Part shown: positions 1 to 12,618 of the stretch, one piece after another
Numbering within the stretch: the stretch's first letter is position 1
Layout: each line of letters starts with the position of its first letter
Assembly: GCA_947359465.1 (NCBI GenBank)
Contig: OX375876.1
Location: 84,652,359-84,716,358, forward strand
Length of the DNA: 64,000 bases
Direction: 5' to 3'
From: Metellina segmentata
Lineage: Eukaryota; Arthropoda; Arachnida; Araneae; Tetragnathidae
The notes under the pieces: model-generated
Databases searched by the model: none
The model's input: only the letters and a program-made list of their open reading frames with translations
Told to the model about the DNA's origin: nothing
Program-made: the position numbers and the translations under genes

Positions 1-3000
1 TCCTAATTTTTAAGTCCAAATAGAATTTTGAAACCGAATTCAATTATCTCGAATTTTAAGTGGTCTCTTTACTCTCTTGATACGAACTCAGCAAACCCAA
101 TAAAAATGTGAAGTTAGGCAGGGTGTGTAATTAAATAGCGGGTGGAATACTAAATAATATGCACACAAGCTGCGAAGGATAAAAATTATGATTTGTCTTT
201 CTGAACCCGGTATAAATAATTGGCTTCTCGAAAGATACAATCGTATGCTGGTAAATGATAATCATGCAGCAAGGCTCGACTTCAAAGCTGTCCCGAAATT
301 AAAAAGCTTTTTTTTTTCTTATTTCGGAGTGAATAATTAATAAACATATTTGTGGAAATGACATCCTCTTACTTGCTCCGAATTTTTAAGTCCAAATAGA
401 ATTTTGAAACCGAATTCAATTATCTCGAATTTTAAGTGGTCTCTTTACTCTCTTGATACGAACTCAGCAAACCCAATAAAAATGTGAAGTTAGGCAAGGT
501 GTGTAATTAAATAGCGGGTGGAATACTAAATAATATGCACACAAGCTGCGAAGGATAAAAATTATGATTTGTCTTTCTGAACCCGGTATAAATAATTGGC
601 TTCTCGAAAGATACAATCGTATGCTGGTAAATGATAATCATGCAGCAAGGCTCGACTTCAAAGCTGTCCCGAAATTAAAAAGCTTTTTTTTTTCTTATTT
701 CGGAGTGAATAATTAATAAACATATTTGTGGAAATGACATCCTCTTACTGGCTCCTAATTTTTAAGTCCAAATAGAATTTTGAAACCGAATTCAATCATC
801 TCGAATTTTAAGTGGTCTCTTTACTCTCTTGATACGAACTCAGCAAACCCAATAAAAATGTGAAGTAAGGCAGGGTGTGTAATTAAATAGCTGGTGGAAT
901 ACTAAATAATATCCACACAAGCTGCGAAGGATAAAAATTATGATTTGTCTTTCTGAACCCGGTATAAATAATTGGCTTCTCGAAAGATACAATCGTATGC
1001 TGGTAAATGATAATCATGCAGCAAGGCTCGACTTCAAAGCTGTCCCGAAATTAAAAAGCTTTTTTTTTTCTTATTTCGGAGTGAATAATTAATAAACATA
1101 TTTGTGGAAATGACATCCTCTTACTTGCTCCGAATTTTTAAGTCCAAATAGAATTTTGAAACCGAATTCAATTATCTCGAATTTTAAGTGGTCTCTTTAC
1201 TCTCTTGATACGAACTCAGCAAACCCAATAAAAATGTGAAGTTAGGCAAGGTGTGTAATTAAATAGCGGGTGGAATACTAAATAATATGCACACAAGCTG
1301 CGAAGGATAAAAATTATGATTTGTCTTTCTGAACCCGGTATAAATAATTGGCTTCTCGAAAGATACAATCGTATGCTGGTAAATGATAATCATGCAGCAA
1401 GGCTCGACTTCAAAGCTGTCCCGAAATTAAAAAGCTTTTTTTTTCTTATTTCGGAGTGAATAATTAATAAACATATTTGTGGAAATGACATCCTCTTACT
1501 GGCTCCTAATTTTTAAGTCCAAATAGAATTTTGAAACCGAATTCAATTATCTCGAATTTTAAGTGGTCTCTTTACTCTCTTGATACGAACTCAGCAAACC
1601 CAATAAAAATGTGAAGTTAGGCAGGGTGTGTAATTAAATAGCGGGTGGAATACTAAATAATATGCACACAAGCTGCGAAGGATAAAAATTATGATTTGTC
1701 TTTCTGAACCCGGTATAAATAATTGGCTTCTCGAAAGATACAATCGTATGCTGGTAAATGATAATCATGCAGCAAGGCTCGACTTCAAAGCTGTCCCGAA
1801 ATTAAAAAGCTTTTTTTTTTCTTATTTCGGAGTGAATAATTAATAAACATATTTGTGGAAATGACATCCTCTTACTTGCTCCGAATTTTTAAGTCCAAAT
1901 AGAATTTTGAAACCGAATTCAATTATCTCGAATTTTAAGTGGTCTCTTTACTCTCTTGATACGAACTCAGCAAACCCAATAAAAATGTGAAGTTAGGCAA
2001 GGTGTGTAATTAAATAGCGGGTGGAATACTAAATAATATGCACACAAGCTGCGAAGGATAAAAATTATGATTTGTCTTTCTGAACCCGGTATAAATAATT
2101 GGCTTCTCGAAAGATACAATCGTATGCTGGTAAATGATAATCATGCAGCAAGGCTCGACTTCAAAGCTGTCCCGAAATTAAAAAGCTTTTTTTTTTCTTA
2201 TTTCGGAGTGAATAATTAATAAACATATTTGTGGAAATGACATCCTCTTACTGGCTCCTAATTTTTAAGTCCAAATAGAATTTTGAAACCGAATTCAATC
2301 ATCTCGAATTTTAAGTGGTCTCTTTACTCTCTTGATACGAACTCAGCAAACCCAATAAAAATGTGAAGTTAGGCAGGGTGTGTAATTAAATAGCTGGTGG
2401 AATACTAAATAATATCCACACAAGCTGCGAAGGATAAAAATTATGATTTGTCTTTCTGAACCCGGTATAAATAATTGGCTTCTCGAAAGATACAATCGTA
2501 TGCTGGTAAATGATAATCATGCAGCAAGGCTCGACTTCAAAGCTGTCCCGAAATTAAAAAGCTTTTTTTTTTCTTATTTCGGAGTGAATAATTAATAAAC
2601 ATATTTGTGGAAATGACATCCTCTTACTTGCTCCGAATTTTTAAGTCCAAATAGAATTTTGAAACCGAATTCAATTATCTCGAATTTTAAGTGGTCTCTT
2701 TACTCTCTTGATACGAACTCAGCAAACCCAATAAAAATGTGAAGTTAGGCAAGGTGTGTAATTAAATAGCGGGTGGAATACTAAATAATATGCACACAAG
2801 CTGCGAAGGATAAAAATTATGATTTGTCTTTCTGAACCCGGTATAAATAATTGGCTTCTCGAAAGATACAATCGTATGCTGGTAAATGATAATCATGCAG
2901 CAAGGCTCGACTTCAAAGCTGTCCCGAAATTAAAAAGCTTTTTTTTTTCTTATTTGGGAGTGAATAATTAATAAACATATTTGTGGAAATGACATCCTCT

Positions 3001-3802
3001 TACTGGCTCCTAATTTTTAAGTCCAAATAGAATTTTGAAACCGAATTCAATCATCTCGAATTTTAAGTGGTCTCTTTACTCTCTTGATACGAACTCAGCA
3101 AACCCAATAAAAATGTGAAGTTAGGCAGGGTGTGTAATTAAATAGCTGGTGGAATACTAAATAATATCCACACAAGCTGCGAAGGATAAAAATTATGATT
3201 TGTCTTTCTGAACCCGGTATAAATAATTGGCTTCTCGAAAGATACAATCGTATGCTGGTAAATGATAATCATGCAGCAAGGCTCGACTTCAAAGCTGTCC
3301 CGAAATTAAAAAGCTTTTTTTTTTCTTATTTCGGAGTGAATAATTAATAAACATATTTGTGGAAATGACATCCTCTTACTTGCTCCGAATTTTTAAGTCC
3401 AAATAGAATTTTGAAACCGAATTCAATTATCTCGAATTTTAAGTGGTCTCTTTACTCTCTTGATACGAACTCAGCAAACCCAATAAAAATGTGAAGTTAG
3501 GCAAGGTGTGTAATTAAATAGCGGGTGGAATACTAAATAATATGCACACAAGCTGCGAAGGATAAAAATTATGATTTGTCTTTCTGAACCCGGTATAAAT
3601 AATTGGCTTCTCGAAAGATACAATCGTATGCTGGTAAATGATAATCATGCAGCAAGGCTCGACTTCAAAGCTGTCCCGAAATTAAAAAGCTTTTTTTTTT
3701 CTTATTTCGGAGTGAATAATTAATAAACATATTTGTGGAAATGACATCCTCTTACTGGCTCCTAATTTTTAAGTCCAAATAGAATTTTGAAACCGAATTC
3801 AA
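1..3802. repeat. 376-bp satellite array with four-monomer higher-order period
   Basis: Ten complete monomers start at 1, 377, 753, 1129, 1504, 1880, 2256, 2632, 3008 and 3384. An eleventh starts at 3760 and stops after about 43 bp. Two classes alternate: one begins TCCTAATTTTT and carries GGCAGGG, the other begins TCCGAATTTTT and carries GGCAAGG. The first class splits again: copies at 753, 2256 and 3008 have AGCTGGTGG and ATATCCACAC, whereas copies at 1 and 1504 have AGCGGGTGG and ATATGCACAC. The order A-B-A'-B repeats with a period near 1504 bp. Each monomer holds an inverted pair CCGAAAT/ATTTCGG around a poly-T run. No open frame is conserved. The array reaches the left edge and probably continues. 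Confidence 0.97.
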
Positions 3803-3989
3803 ACTATCCTTGATTTCAGTTACAGAGTTGACATTGTTAAAGCTTCTCGGAAGAGCTAGCAGCTCTAATACTAGCATTCTGACGACAGAAGGCTATGGGG
3901 AATCTTGAAAATTGAAATCAGAGTAGAAAATAAACTACATTAAGATTTTAACAGCGACCTAAATACCCAGTTAGCTTTGGAGGGTGAAG

Positions 3990-4560
3990 TACTTTCGCCC
4001 AGTTGCGCAACAAATTTTCACTGATGGCAGCAAGGGTGGAATCAAGGAAGGAAATTCTGACAGCAGAACTTATAGCAAACTCGATCAAACTCAAAATGAA
4101 TAAAAGTAATCTTGATAAATGTTCTGTTTTTCACTTCGGAGCATTTGGCCATCGATGAATCTTTGGGAAATGTTGAATCATCTCATATTGATCAGGACAT
4201 TTGGATCATAACAGATTGCCGAAGCTCCATACGACATTTCCACAAGTAGTGGGAACATCGGTATTACCACCAAAAGCAGACGTTTACATGAGAAGAGCAT
4301 GATGCATCTTCAATGGATACCTTCACATGTTTGTCTGTTAGGGAAACGAAACCACCAACCTTTTGTATGGTTGTTTCGTTTTCCTAGGGAAGACCAGATG
4401 CATTTCCATCTTACGACAGTCTTGACTATGAAGCAATCAATTCTAAAAATCAAATGTGTATAGTTTGGAGGACTCATCCTACTGGTTCGGCTGCAGTCAG
4501 CCTATAACATCATTGGGTAAAATGGGCTCCAAAAAAAACCCTCAATGCTAGCTCTAAGCT
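3990..4560 (+). pseudogene. RNase H domain relic of a non-LTR retrotransposon
   Basis: Three short blocks in different frames, in the correct order, recall the RNase H domain of arthropod non-LTR (I/R1/Jockey-like) polyproteins. FTDGSKGG from 4017 is the first catalytic-Asp motif. SEHLAIDESLG is followed by DIWIITDCRSSI near 4190-4230, the second and third acidic motifs. LQWIPSHV near 4310 is the conserved motif before GNE. Frameshifts and stops separate the blocks, so it is dead. An imperfect hairpin, GGAAACGAAACC against GGTTGTTTCGTTTTCC, lies at about 4340-4385. The fragment begins shortly after the satellite ends. The exact family is not determined. Confidence 0.75.
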
Positions 4561-4666
4561 ATACAGTAGACACTTAAAACCAGTGAAAATTGAATTGGAT
4601 TGGAAGCATCTCACTTCTCTGCCCTAAATACAATTCATTTCTGTTAATGTACCTCTCTAAGCCTCT

Positions 4667-5668
4667 GTTAATGTACACCCCTCAAAAAAAAAACTTACCC
4701 GATCGCAATTGCACAATTTACATAGCAGAACAAAACGGAAGGTAGCAATTGATGGAGATGAATGTTTTCTACAAATATCAATATTTTAAATTTGTCTAAG
4801 GGGCTGTCTTCATATTAAATTGGGTGCTTGCTCCGAAAATTTCAATATGAACCTCCATATTTTATAACAAATTTGGATTCTTCACACAATTTTAGGTATA
4901 AATAAAAAAAAGTTCATCAATTTTATTGGATTTTTTACCAATTTGTAAGTGTTTGAAAATTAGATCTCGTAATGTTAAATTGGTGTTTCACGTTTTTTGT
5001 TATATTTGCTAAAAACATTAATTTTCCTTGGAAATTGTTTTTCCATCCTTTGCTACCCAAAAATCCAAACACGATCTATAAACATTTTAACTATCAAACT
5101 AAATTTTACTATTTTTTATTAATTATGAAATTAATATTTATAAAATTATGAATAGAAACCTCGGCAAATTTTGACTCCATGCGATTCAACTGTTACTGAA
5201 ACATCGGAATTCCAAATTTCAGCTTATCACGTGCATAATTAGTAGCGCAGTGAGACTGATTGCAAAATTTGATGACTATTGTCGTTATTGGGGATTGTTC
5301 CCCAAGTGAAAACAGAAATTTCTGCCAACAGAATCTGGAATTCAATCAGAAAGGATCAAGGCGCCTGCAACAGGCCATTGAGTGCGACGGCCACTACACG
5401 TCTTTATTAATATTTATAATGTGATTGAACTCCGAACATTTACACGCTCCCTCAATGGTTTTTATTGATTTTCTTGGTCAGTTTTCTCGGTTTAAGCCGT
5501 TTTTCATTATTTTTTCATCAAATCCGCTTGAAATTGTGTGAATTTAATATGAAGACGACCCCTTAGACAAATTTTAAACATTAGTATTTGTAGAAAACAT
5601 GCCCCCCTATCGATTGCTACCTTCCGTTTTGTTCTGTGTACATAGAACTTTGACGGGTGTACATAGAA
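4667..5668. mobile_element. Inverted-repeat (TIR or foldback) element, about 1 kb
   Basis: The stretch at about 4715-4828 (CAGAACAAAACGGAAGGTAG, then TTTTCTACAAATA and CTTCATATTAAATT) recurs as its reverse complement at about 5540-5640. Weaker similarity (TGTACACCC.TCAA) extends outward to about 4667 and 5668. The arms are roughly 110-150 bp and enclose about 700 bp of AT-rich sequence. No transposase is visible and I could not fix a target-site duplication. A 99-codon minus-strand frame (5507-5806) runs through the right arm and beyond; I do not recognise it. A non-autonomous DNA transposon is the simplest reading. Confidence 0.7.
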
Positions 5669-6794
5669 TTTTGATGAATATGTGGTGTTATGCAAATTAG
5701 AGACTACTTCCACTTCAAGAGATTTCTGACGTGCGCATGCTGAGGCATGTATTCGTGCCTTAAAAACAACAAGCTGTTCTTGAGTTTTCAGTTTTCGTAG
5801 TTTCATAACGACCTCTGTTAGCTCGTTGATAGATTTTTCTTTAGTTCATGTATTTAATTTGTTACTTCTTAATAGACGGTAAGTTTAATTGTCTCATTCA
5901 ACTTAATTATTTAAAGCCTCTAAATTCCCTACACACTAAATTACGCAACCTCGCCGCCGTAGCTAAAATTACATGAATTTTCTCAGTCCGTTATTTGAAT
6001 CTACTACATCGCACACGACATGCTGATTGATAAACGGACCTTTCTTAAATATTATGAAGATGTCAAATGTATTGAATTTTATTTATAGTTATAATATCGA
6101 TTATTCCCTCAAATCACAAATGTTTTCTTTAAACCGTATCACTACGACATTACTGAACGTTTTATAGCTGTATGTATGTACATTCGCTTATTTAGTAATA
6201 TGAACAACATTATTCCCCCATTCAATTTATTCAAAATTTAAAACAGTTTTCGTTTCCATCGAATGATTTTGAATAAGAGTAAAGCAATTAGTGCTGTTTC
6301 TTTAGTTCAGATATGTTTAGAATATAATTATATTAGTCTAGCCAAGAACATACTCAATTCATATTTGAGGGGGCATTTGAGTGATTATTTTAATATGTTG
6401 TGCAGAACGAAATTAACCTAAATGAATGGAATGATGTAATTCCTCGTCTGTGATCGTTAATGTAAATCGCGTGTAATAAATCCCTAACTTCTCTTACTGG
6501 TAATTGCCATTCTTAAATATCACTCTATTCAATCGAAAGATTTAAATATAAAACTGCACCATGGGCTAGTTTCGTTTTGTCCTTATTCACAGTCAATGAA
6601 ACACACTTAATTGAGCAGAATGCGTTTGAAATTATCGTTAAAATTAACTGAGCGTGTGCGAACCACCAGTTTTAATATCCCTCTATGTGTTTCGCACCCA
6701 TCGGATACTGTTTTACAATGCATAGTTTTAAGAGGGTATTATTTACACTAGATATGGAAATAAACTCAAATAGAGGTGATCAGAAAAGTTTGAA
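5669..6794. other. AT-rich non-coding stretch
   Basis: No recognisable gene, repeat family or structured element. Part of the 99-codon minus-strand frame overlaps its left end. The rest is AT-rich sequence with stops in all frames. Confidence 0.6.
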
Positions 6795-7790
6795 TCTCTA
6801 CTAATATAAAAGGAAGTGTTTGTTTGTTTGTCTGTTTATGTGTACGCATTGTCCTGACGAATCCATGGCACTTACAATAATAGGATTTGGCACACAGGTA
6901 GTCCAATTTTTTCGCAATTTTTGTACGAAGCCCGAATTTTAAAATTCAAACGAGAACATTTTTACTGAATTAAATGGAATTTGATTATTATTTTTTCCCT
7001 AGAATGGCAACACCACAAAGATATGACAGATTCTAAATTTATTTTTTCCGTGTTTCCGTTTTATTTTACGAGGAGCGGTTTTTCAGCATTCGAAAAAAAA
7101 CAAATACAGTTTCAAATGGAGTTATGGAGTTCTTTTTTTTTCTATCTCCTAGAGATCATTAAAAATGCAGTAAAAATTTCGACGGGTTTGAAATCTACAG
7201 AAAATTTTACAAAAGATCGACACCTAAAAATATGATTTTCTTTAAATAAATAATTTTTAAATTGTAACTTTTATATTTTTTCCCATACGAATCTGACCTT
7301 TGCTATCGAGAAATCACAGATTCCATTTCCTGCGCTCAAACGATTTTAGCGCAGGGAAGCCAAACAAATTTAAAAAAATGTATCTGGCATTGTTTAGTTA
7401 TTTTCTGTAAAATCGGGATTGTTAAAGATAGAGTAAAAATTTCAACGTATTTGAAATCTGCGGAAAATTTTACAACAGATAGATACCTTATACGTTTTAT
7501 TTTCTTTTACTAAATAACTTTTAATTAAATATTTATATTTTCGCAAGAGATTGTGCCATCACGCCGATTGGATCTCCTCGCAATTCCAATTTGGCCGTCT
7601 TTGACAATGAGCGTTGCCCTTGGTGTTGGTTTGCTTACCACGGGAAACGCCGTTATGGGTGTTATCCAATAGGCTATGAATTTCCATTTGGTTTGCGTAG
7701 GAATCACGGGGGGTTAGCGAGCAGTGGTCACACCTGACCCCACGAACAGAACTGTCAAGGGTAACGCCGTGCTGGCCACGCAGTGGCTAG
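6795..7790 (+). mobile_element. Non-autonomous Helitron-like element (type 2)
   Basis: The 5' end reads TCTCTACTAATATAAAAGG followed by TGTTTGTTTGTTTGTC, a start typical of arthropod Helitrons. The 3' end shows a stem-loop GCCAC-GCA-GTGGC directly followed by TAG, so the element ends in CTAG, the canonical terminus. No Rep/helicase coding is left. An internal direct duplication of about 110 bp is seen at about 7168-7280 and 7433-7545 (shared GGAAAATTTTACAA-type core). A 60-codon minus-strand frame at 7525-7707 has no recognised homology and is probably a by-product of the GC-richer 3' part. Confidence 0.75.
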
Positions 7791-8084
7791 TTTGTTTATA
7801 AAATGAGATATGGGACTTTAAAGCGGTATAAATAAAATACTTTTGGACATTGCAACCTTGACTATTGAGGGATTTGTCACTATGTCTTATTCACTCAAGA
7901 AGCACAAAAACCTGGGTCACATATAGATTTATCTGCTCATGAGGGATGTGATGGTCACATCTTCCGAAAAAAGTAGGAGTGGTCTAAAAATAGTGTTGTG
8001 TAAGATTAAGTGTTCTCGAACAAGTGGTGTGAAATTCAGTTTAAAAGGTTAGAGAAATAAATGGAAGCTACCGAGAAAACTAAA

Positions 8085-9893
8085 TCTATATAAATAAGAA
8101 TGTAGTGCTTGTTTGTACATTGAATATTTTTTTTACCTTTTTCAAGTTTTCTATTCGTTTTGGACCTTTCTGATGCAAAACCCGCCTGTTACGCTTTTGG
8201 TGTCTGTATGGATGGATGTGTGTGCCCATGCTACGTCTCAGTGGTTTAATATATTTTCATGAATCTTTGCATACTGTGTATACTTACATTCATTTAGTGA
8301 CTAAACTTGGTTGCGTAAGTCTGTGTCGGTCCGTCTTCCAATTCTATGTTCGATTTTGTAACTGTGTGTTTGTACAAGTATCACATAAGTTTTATTAAAC
8401 ATATTTTGATGCAATATTTTATATTTGATACACCATATTTTAGTTTAGTGAATATATTCTTTAAAATTGTTTTGCTTATAGATTTAGGTAAGATTAATTC
8501 TAAAACATCTGAGTAAGTATACTTAAATCAACCATAATTTGGTAGTTTTAGAAAATCTTGAATGTATATTGAGCACTACGATTACTTGGATTGTTTTACT
8601 AGTCCTGCTGAAAAAGGAAGTATTTTCCCCAAATTATTTTTTTATGGAATTTTAATTCTGATACTCCATTTATTTCGAGTCTTATTTTCGTCCTTTGAGC
8701 AATGTAAACGATTTCCGAATATATGGGACAAACGATATTTTTCAATGAACGGGAACGAAACGGAAACTTGTGTAGGTTGATCACGTGCAGTGATATTTTC
8801 TGTTTCATTTGCTCTGAAGTAATTTCACGCTTCTAAATTTTGTGCAACTTTTTAGTTGTAAATTGTGGCAACTGTACAAAATCAAAAGATTAAAAAAAAT
8901 CACGAATTAATATTATAACAACTTTTTTCCATACAACTTTTGTTTTATTTCGTTGTTTTCTATTTTAAATATTTTTTTTTTATGTTAATCAAGTTTCTTT
9001 TTCATCCACCACAAAGTATTCGATTTAAAATGCCAGATAAGTAAGAATAAAGCAAATTTTAAGTATAAATTTTCCGTTATTAAAAGAATAATAATAATAA
9101 TAATCCGAACTAAAACTTTTGAAATAGAATTAAAAAATTCTTTGTTTAATAACAGGTCAAGGTAGATTACTTTACGCGTTGAAACTATATTTGAAAAACT
9201 TATTAAGTATGTTAAAAGTTTATGGAAAACAATGATTTTCTTCACACGAAAAATATGTCAAGTCGATTTACCGTTTTTTTTTGTTTAATTGGTAATAAGT
9301 TACCTATGGGGGTAGTACTGTACCGAAGACATTCAATTTTGAAAAAGTTTTTTTATTATTAGACCACAAAATGTAATTTTGAATAAAAATATGTTCGATT
9401 TAGCAACACTTAGTGATAAATATCAAATTATTTGTCATCCTTCCCTTAAAGATAGCGAAATTCGATAGTGTTGCATGCCTGATGCAAGAGTGCCACAAGT
9501 AAAAAATATTGTATTGTTGACTATGAGTGCGAGAGCACTCGCCGTAAATTCGTCAATTTTATTAATTGAGTTGAGCATGAAAAGAACTTGAGAAAGGGAA
9601 TTCCAAATCTCCCTCAAAATCGTCTTTAGTAGTAGTAACATTTGTGTCACCTTTCGTCATTTTAGAGCTTTGTCATACAGCAAGGATGGGATGTATGTGA
9701 AATGTATTACATGGATGGATATGCATGTGTAGGATTTGTGTACATAGTAAATTGTACAAATTATAAAGATGTCGAGAAAAGAGGTTAAATATTATTTTAT
9801 TCTACGAAAGACAAAAGTGATTATATATTCTGATAATTTCTTCAATCTAGTGTTAACCAATTCAACCGGAGTAATGTCGGGTAATTTTATTAG
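8085..9893 (+). mobile_element. Non-autonomous Helitron, family 1, + orientation
   Basis: Starts TCTATATAAATAAGAATG, then GTTTGTACATTGAATATTTT, and ends AACCGGAGTAATGTCGGGTA...TTAG. These ends match two other copies in the window (9897-11454 and 46649-48519, both minus). Interior landmarks shared among copies include TTTTCTATTCGTTTTGGAC near the 5' end, the CTTTTTCAGCAG-related segment, and GTGCGAGAGCACTCGCCGTA near the 3' end. There is no Rep/helicase frame. Short frames inside (for example 8216-8398) are not shared as proteins among copies. Its 3' end lies 3 bp from the 3' end of the next, oppositely oriented copy. Confidence 0.85.
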
Positions 9894-9896
9894 TGA

Positions 9897-11454
9897 CTAG
9901 CAAAATACCCGACCTTACTCGGTTTGAATGGGTTTACTCTAGATTGAAGACATGGTGAAAATATATAATGACTTACGTTTTTCGTAGAATGAAATAATAT
10001 TTTAAAAACTTTCGCCATCTTTAAAATTTCTACAGCTTACTTTAGACACAAATCCTACACATGCATATCTATTCATCTAATACATTTCACATACATCGCA
10101 CAATTGCTGTATGACAAAGCTACAAAATGATGAAAGGTGATATTAAGGTTACTACTATAAAAACGATTTTGAGAGATTTGGAATTCCCTTTCTTAAGTTC
10201 TTTTCATGTTCAACTCAATTAATTAAAATTACGATTTACGGCGAGTGCTCTCGCACTCATAGTCAACAAAACAATATTTTTTTACCTGTGTCACTCTTGC
10301 CTCCGGTATGCGACATTGTGAAATTTTGCAATCTTCTCCTGTCATTATTACAACAAATTTTTTAATGTTGGAAAAAGTTCTAGTTCGGATTTTTAAACAT
10401 TATTATTCTTTCAATAACGGCATTATTCTTCAAATAACGGCATTATTCTTTCAATAATGGCATAACTACACTTAAAATTTACTGAAAATTTATGCTGACT
10501 TACCTAACATTTTTAAGTCGAATACTTTGTAGTGCTGTTGCGTGTGATGAGAAGGAAAACACATTTATTAAAATATTAAATATTTAAAACAGAAAACAGT
10601 GAAATAGAACAAAATAAAAGATGTCGGAAAAATTGTTCTGAAGATATTAATTTGTTATTCATTTTTATCTCTTGATCTCGCACAGTTGCCACAATTTACA
10701 ACTAAAAGTGCACAAATTTTAAAAATGTGAAATTAATTCAGAGCGAAAGAAACAGAAAATATCACTGCTCACGCGATCTTGTTCATTCTCGTTTCGTTGA
10801 AAAATATCGTCTGTCTCAAATATTCCGAAATCGTTTTCATTGAGCAAAGAACAAAAATAAAACTCGAAATAAATGAAGTATCAAAGCTGAAATTCCATTA
10901 AAAAATTTAATTTTTTGAAGAATAATTACTTTTTCAGCAGTACTGGTAAAGCAATCGAAGTAATCGTAATATTCAATAGACATTCCAATTTTTACAAAAC
11001 TACCAAATTATGGTTCATTTAAGTATACTTACTCAAGTGTTTTAGCATGAAACTCATCTAAATATACAATAAAGAAATATTTAATATTGCATTCACTAAA
11101 CTATTAGATAATGTATAAAATAAAATACACTGCAATCAAATATCTGGAATACAATTCATGTGATGCTTACACAAACACACAAACACAAAATCAAGCATAG
11201 AACAGAAAGACGGACAGACAGACTTTCGCAACCAATTCCACTCACTAAATGAAGAGAAGTACTCACTGTATGCAAATTTCCATGAAAATATCTTAAACCG
11301 CGTGGATGTGTATAGAGCACAACATACAGACAGACAGACACCAAACGAGAAAAAGGCGGATTCGGCATCAGAAGTGTCCAAAACGGATAGAAAACTTGAA
11401 ATGGGTCGAAAATATTGAATGTACAAAAAAACACTCCATTCTTATTTATAGAGA
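9897..11454 (-). mobile_element. Non-autonomous Helitron, family 1, - orientation
   Basis: Read on the minus strand it starts TCTCTATAAATAAGAATGG at 11454 and ends CGAGTAAGGTCGGGTATTTT then GCTAG at 9897. The CCGA/TCGG pairing just before the end forms the terminal hairpin expected for Helitrons. It is a close relative of 8085-9893 and 46649-48519. Three copies of a 20-bp unit (ATAACGGCATTATTCTTTCA-like) lie at about 10414-10460. No transposase coding remains. With the neighbouring copy it forms an imperfect inverted repeat of about 3.4 kb. Confidence 0.87.
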
Positions 11455-12518
11455 TTAAATAAATACTACGTATTAATTTTTCTCGAGTGCAATTGACTTG
11501 AGAATTGAATTTTTATTGCGCGCATGTGTGCTAACGATTTCAAGGATTATTATATTTATTATTCATGTGTAAACAATAACATTGAACTATGATTGAAATG
11601 TAATTAAGAAAAAAGGATTTCGGAATTGAGGAAAGGTTTTTGGTACAGAAAAAGCGGGAACTTTGAGCGAGGAAGATATCGGTATTTGGAGACCGATCGT
11701 ACTTTGTGAGGCTCATCCACGAGACTAAATAGTGTCAATTGTTATTTTAACTGTTGTTATAACGTTTATTCAATAAACATCTGATGAATTTCAAGTGTTC
11801 TCTTTCCTTTGCTAAGAAGAATCACACAAGGAGCATTACAGATAGATTCTTACTTTATGGGGAAATGTTCAATAACTAATTTTAAATGTTGTTTGTTTTA
11901 ACACATCTTCATCTCTATCTGTAGATTATTTTTGTGATTATAAGATGCTTTACGTATCTGTGCATATTAGAATGTTAAAAAAATAAATCGATGTTTTTAG
12001 AAAATCAAATAAGTTTTTGAAAAAAGAGGGCAGCTTGTTTCGGTTTTCATGAGTGCAGCTAAAACCTCAGGAAGAAATACACCATGTCCAAAAATTGAGC
12101 AAATTACTTTGGATATGCGCTCAAACGTGATCGAAAGAATCCGTATTTGTAGCACGAACTGAGGAGGTCAACTATCTAATGTCAAAATGCGAGAAATTCC
12201 AAAATAATGACATTGAGGAAACAATATGTAAAAACTTTTAATTGAAAATGCTTTATTTAAAAATTATTCTAAAACGAAACTGGGCCTTTTTTTTTATATA
12301 AAAAAAGCACCCTATGTATACTGAAGCATGTAACATCCATCAATTGCAACTGTCCAAACTATTACCGACCAGTATAGCAGTATATACTATGACGACCAGT
12401 ATAGCAAAGTATAGATATCGTATAACATTTGTGAACTGTGGGATCTCATCATTTCTTGTTGATGACTACATACTGTTTTAGTGCATTTCTATAATGACCT
12501 TTTTTGTTTCTTCCGTAG
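11455..12518. other. Non-coding region upstream of rhomboid exon
   Basis: No repeat family or gene is recognised. The right end is a pyrimidine-rich tract (CTTTTTTTGTTTCTTCCGTAG) that looks like a splice acceptor, suggesting at least one non-coding 5' exon lies further upstream. I could not locate that exon or a promoter. Confidence 0.5.
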
Positions 12519-12534
12519 GTAGGGTTTGAGCAAC

Positions 12535-12618
12535 ATGGTTTCAGCCATGCAGCTCGAAACCGTTTCCGGAGAGATGGAGGAACTAGAGTTAGAGGCTCAT
12601 CATATACTTCTGAACGAT
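12535..12618 (+). CDS. Rhomboid-related intramembrane protease, first coding exon
   Basis: The 28 codons run from ATG to AACGAT and are followed by the donor GTAAGT. The residues are acidic (GEMEELELEAHHILLND), like the variable cytosolic N-terminus of vertebrate RHBDL3. The exon is phase 0 at its end and reads directly into the microexon at 22614. A pyrimidine tract and TAG at 12518 or 12522 form a likely acceptor, so the exon carries a short 5' UTR and an upstream untranslated exon is probable. If the acceptor at 12522 is used, the frame stays open upstream (GLSN before the Met), so an earlier start cannot be excluded. In this family the N-terminus precedes an EF-hand and a six- or seven-helix protease core. 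Identification rests on the three exons together. Confidence 0.75.

Noticed and set aside
1..3802. CRISPR-like or gene-cluster interpretation of the repeats
   Set aside because: 376-bp units without spacers or coding frames are a satellite; the context is eukaryotic.
5507..5806. 99-codon frame annotated as a gene
   Set aside because: Partly inside an inverted-repeat arm and unrecognised; kept only as a finding.
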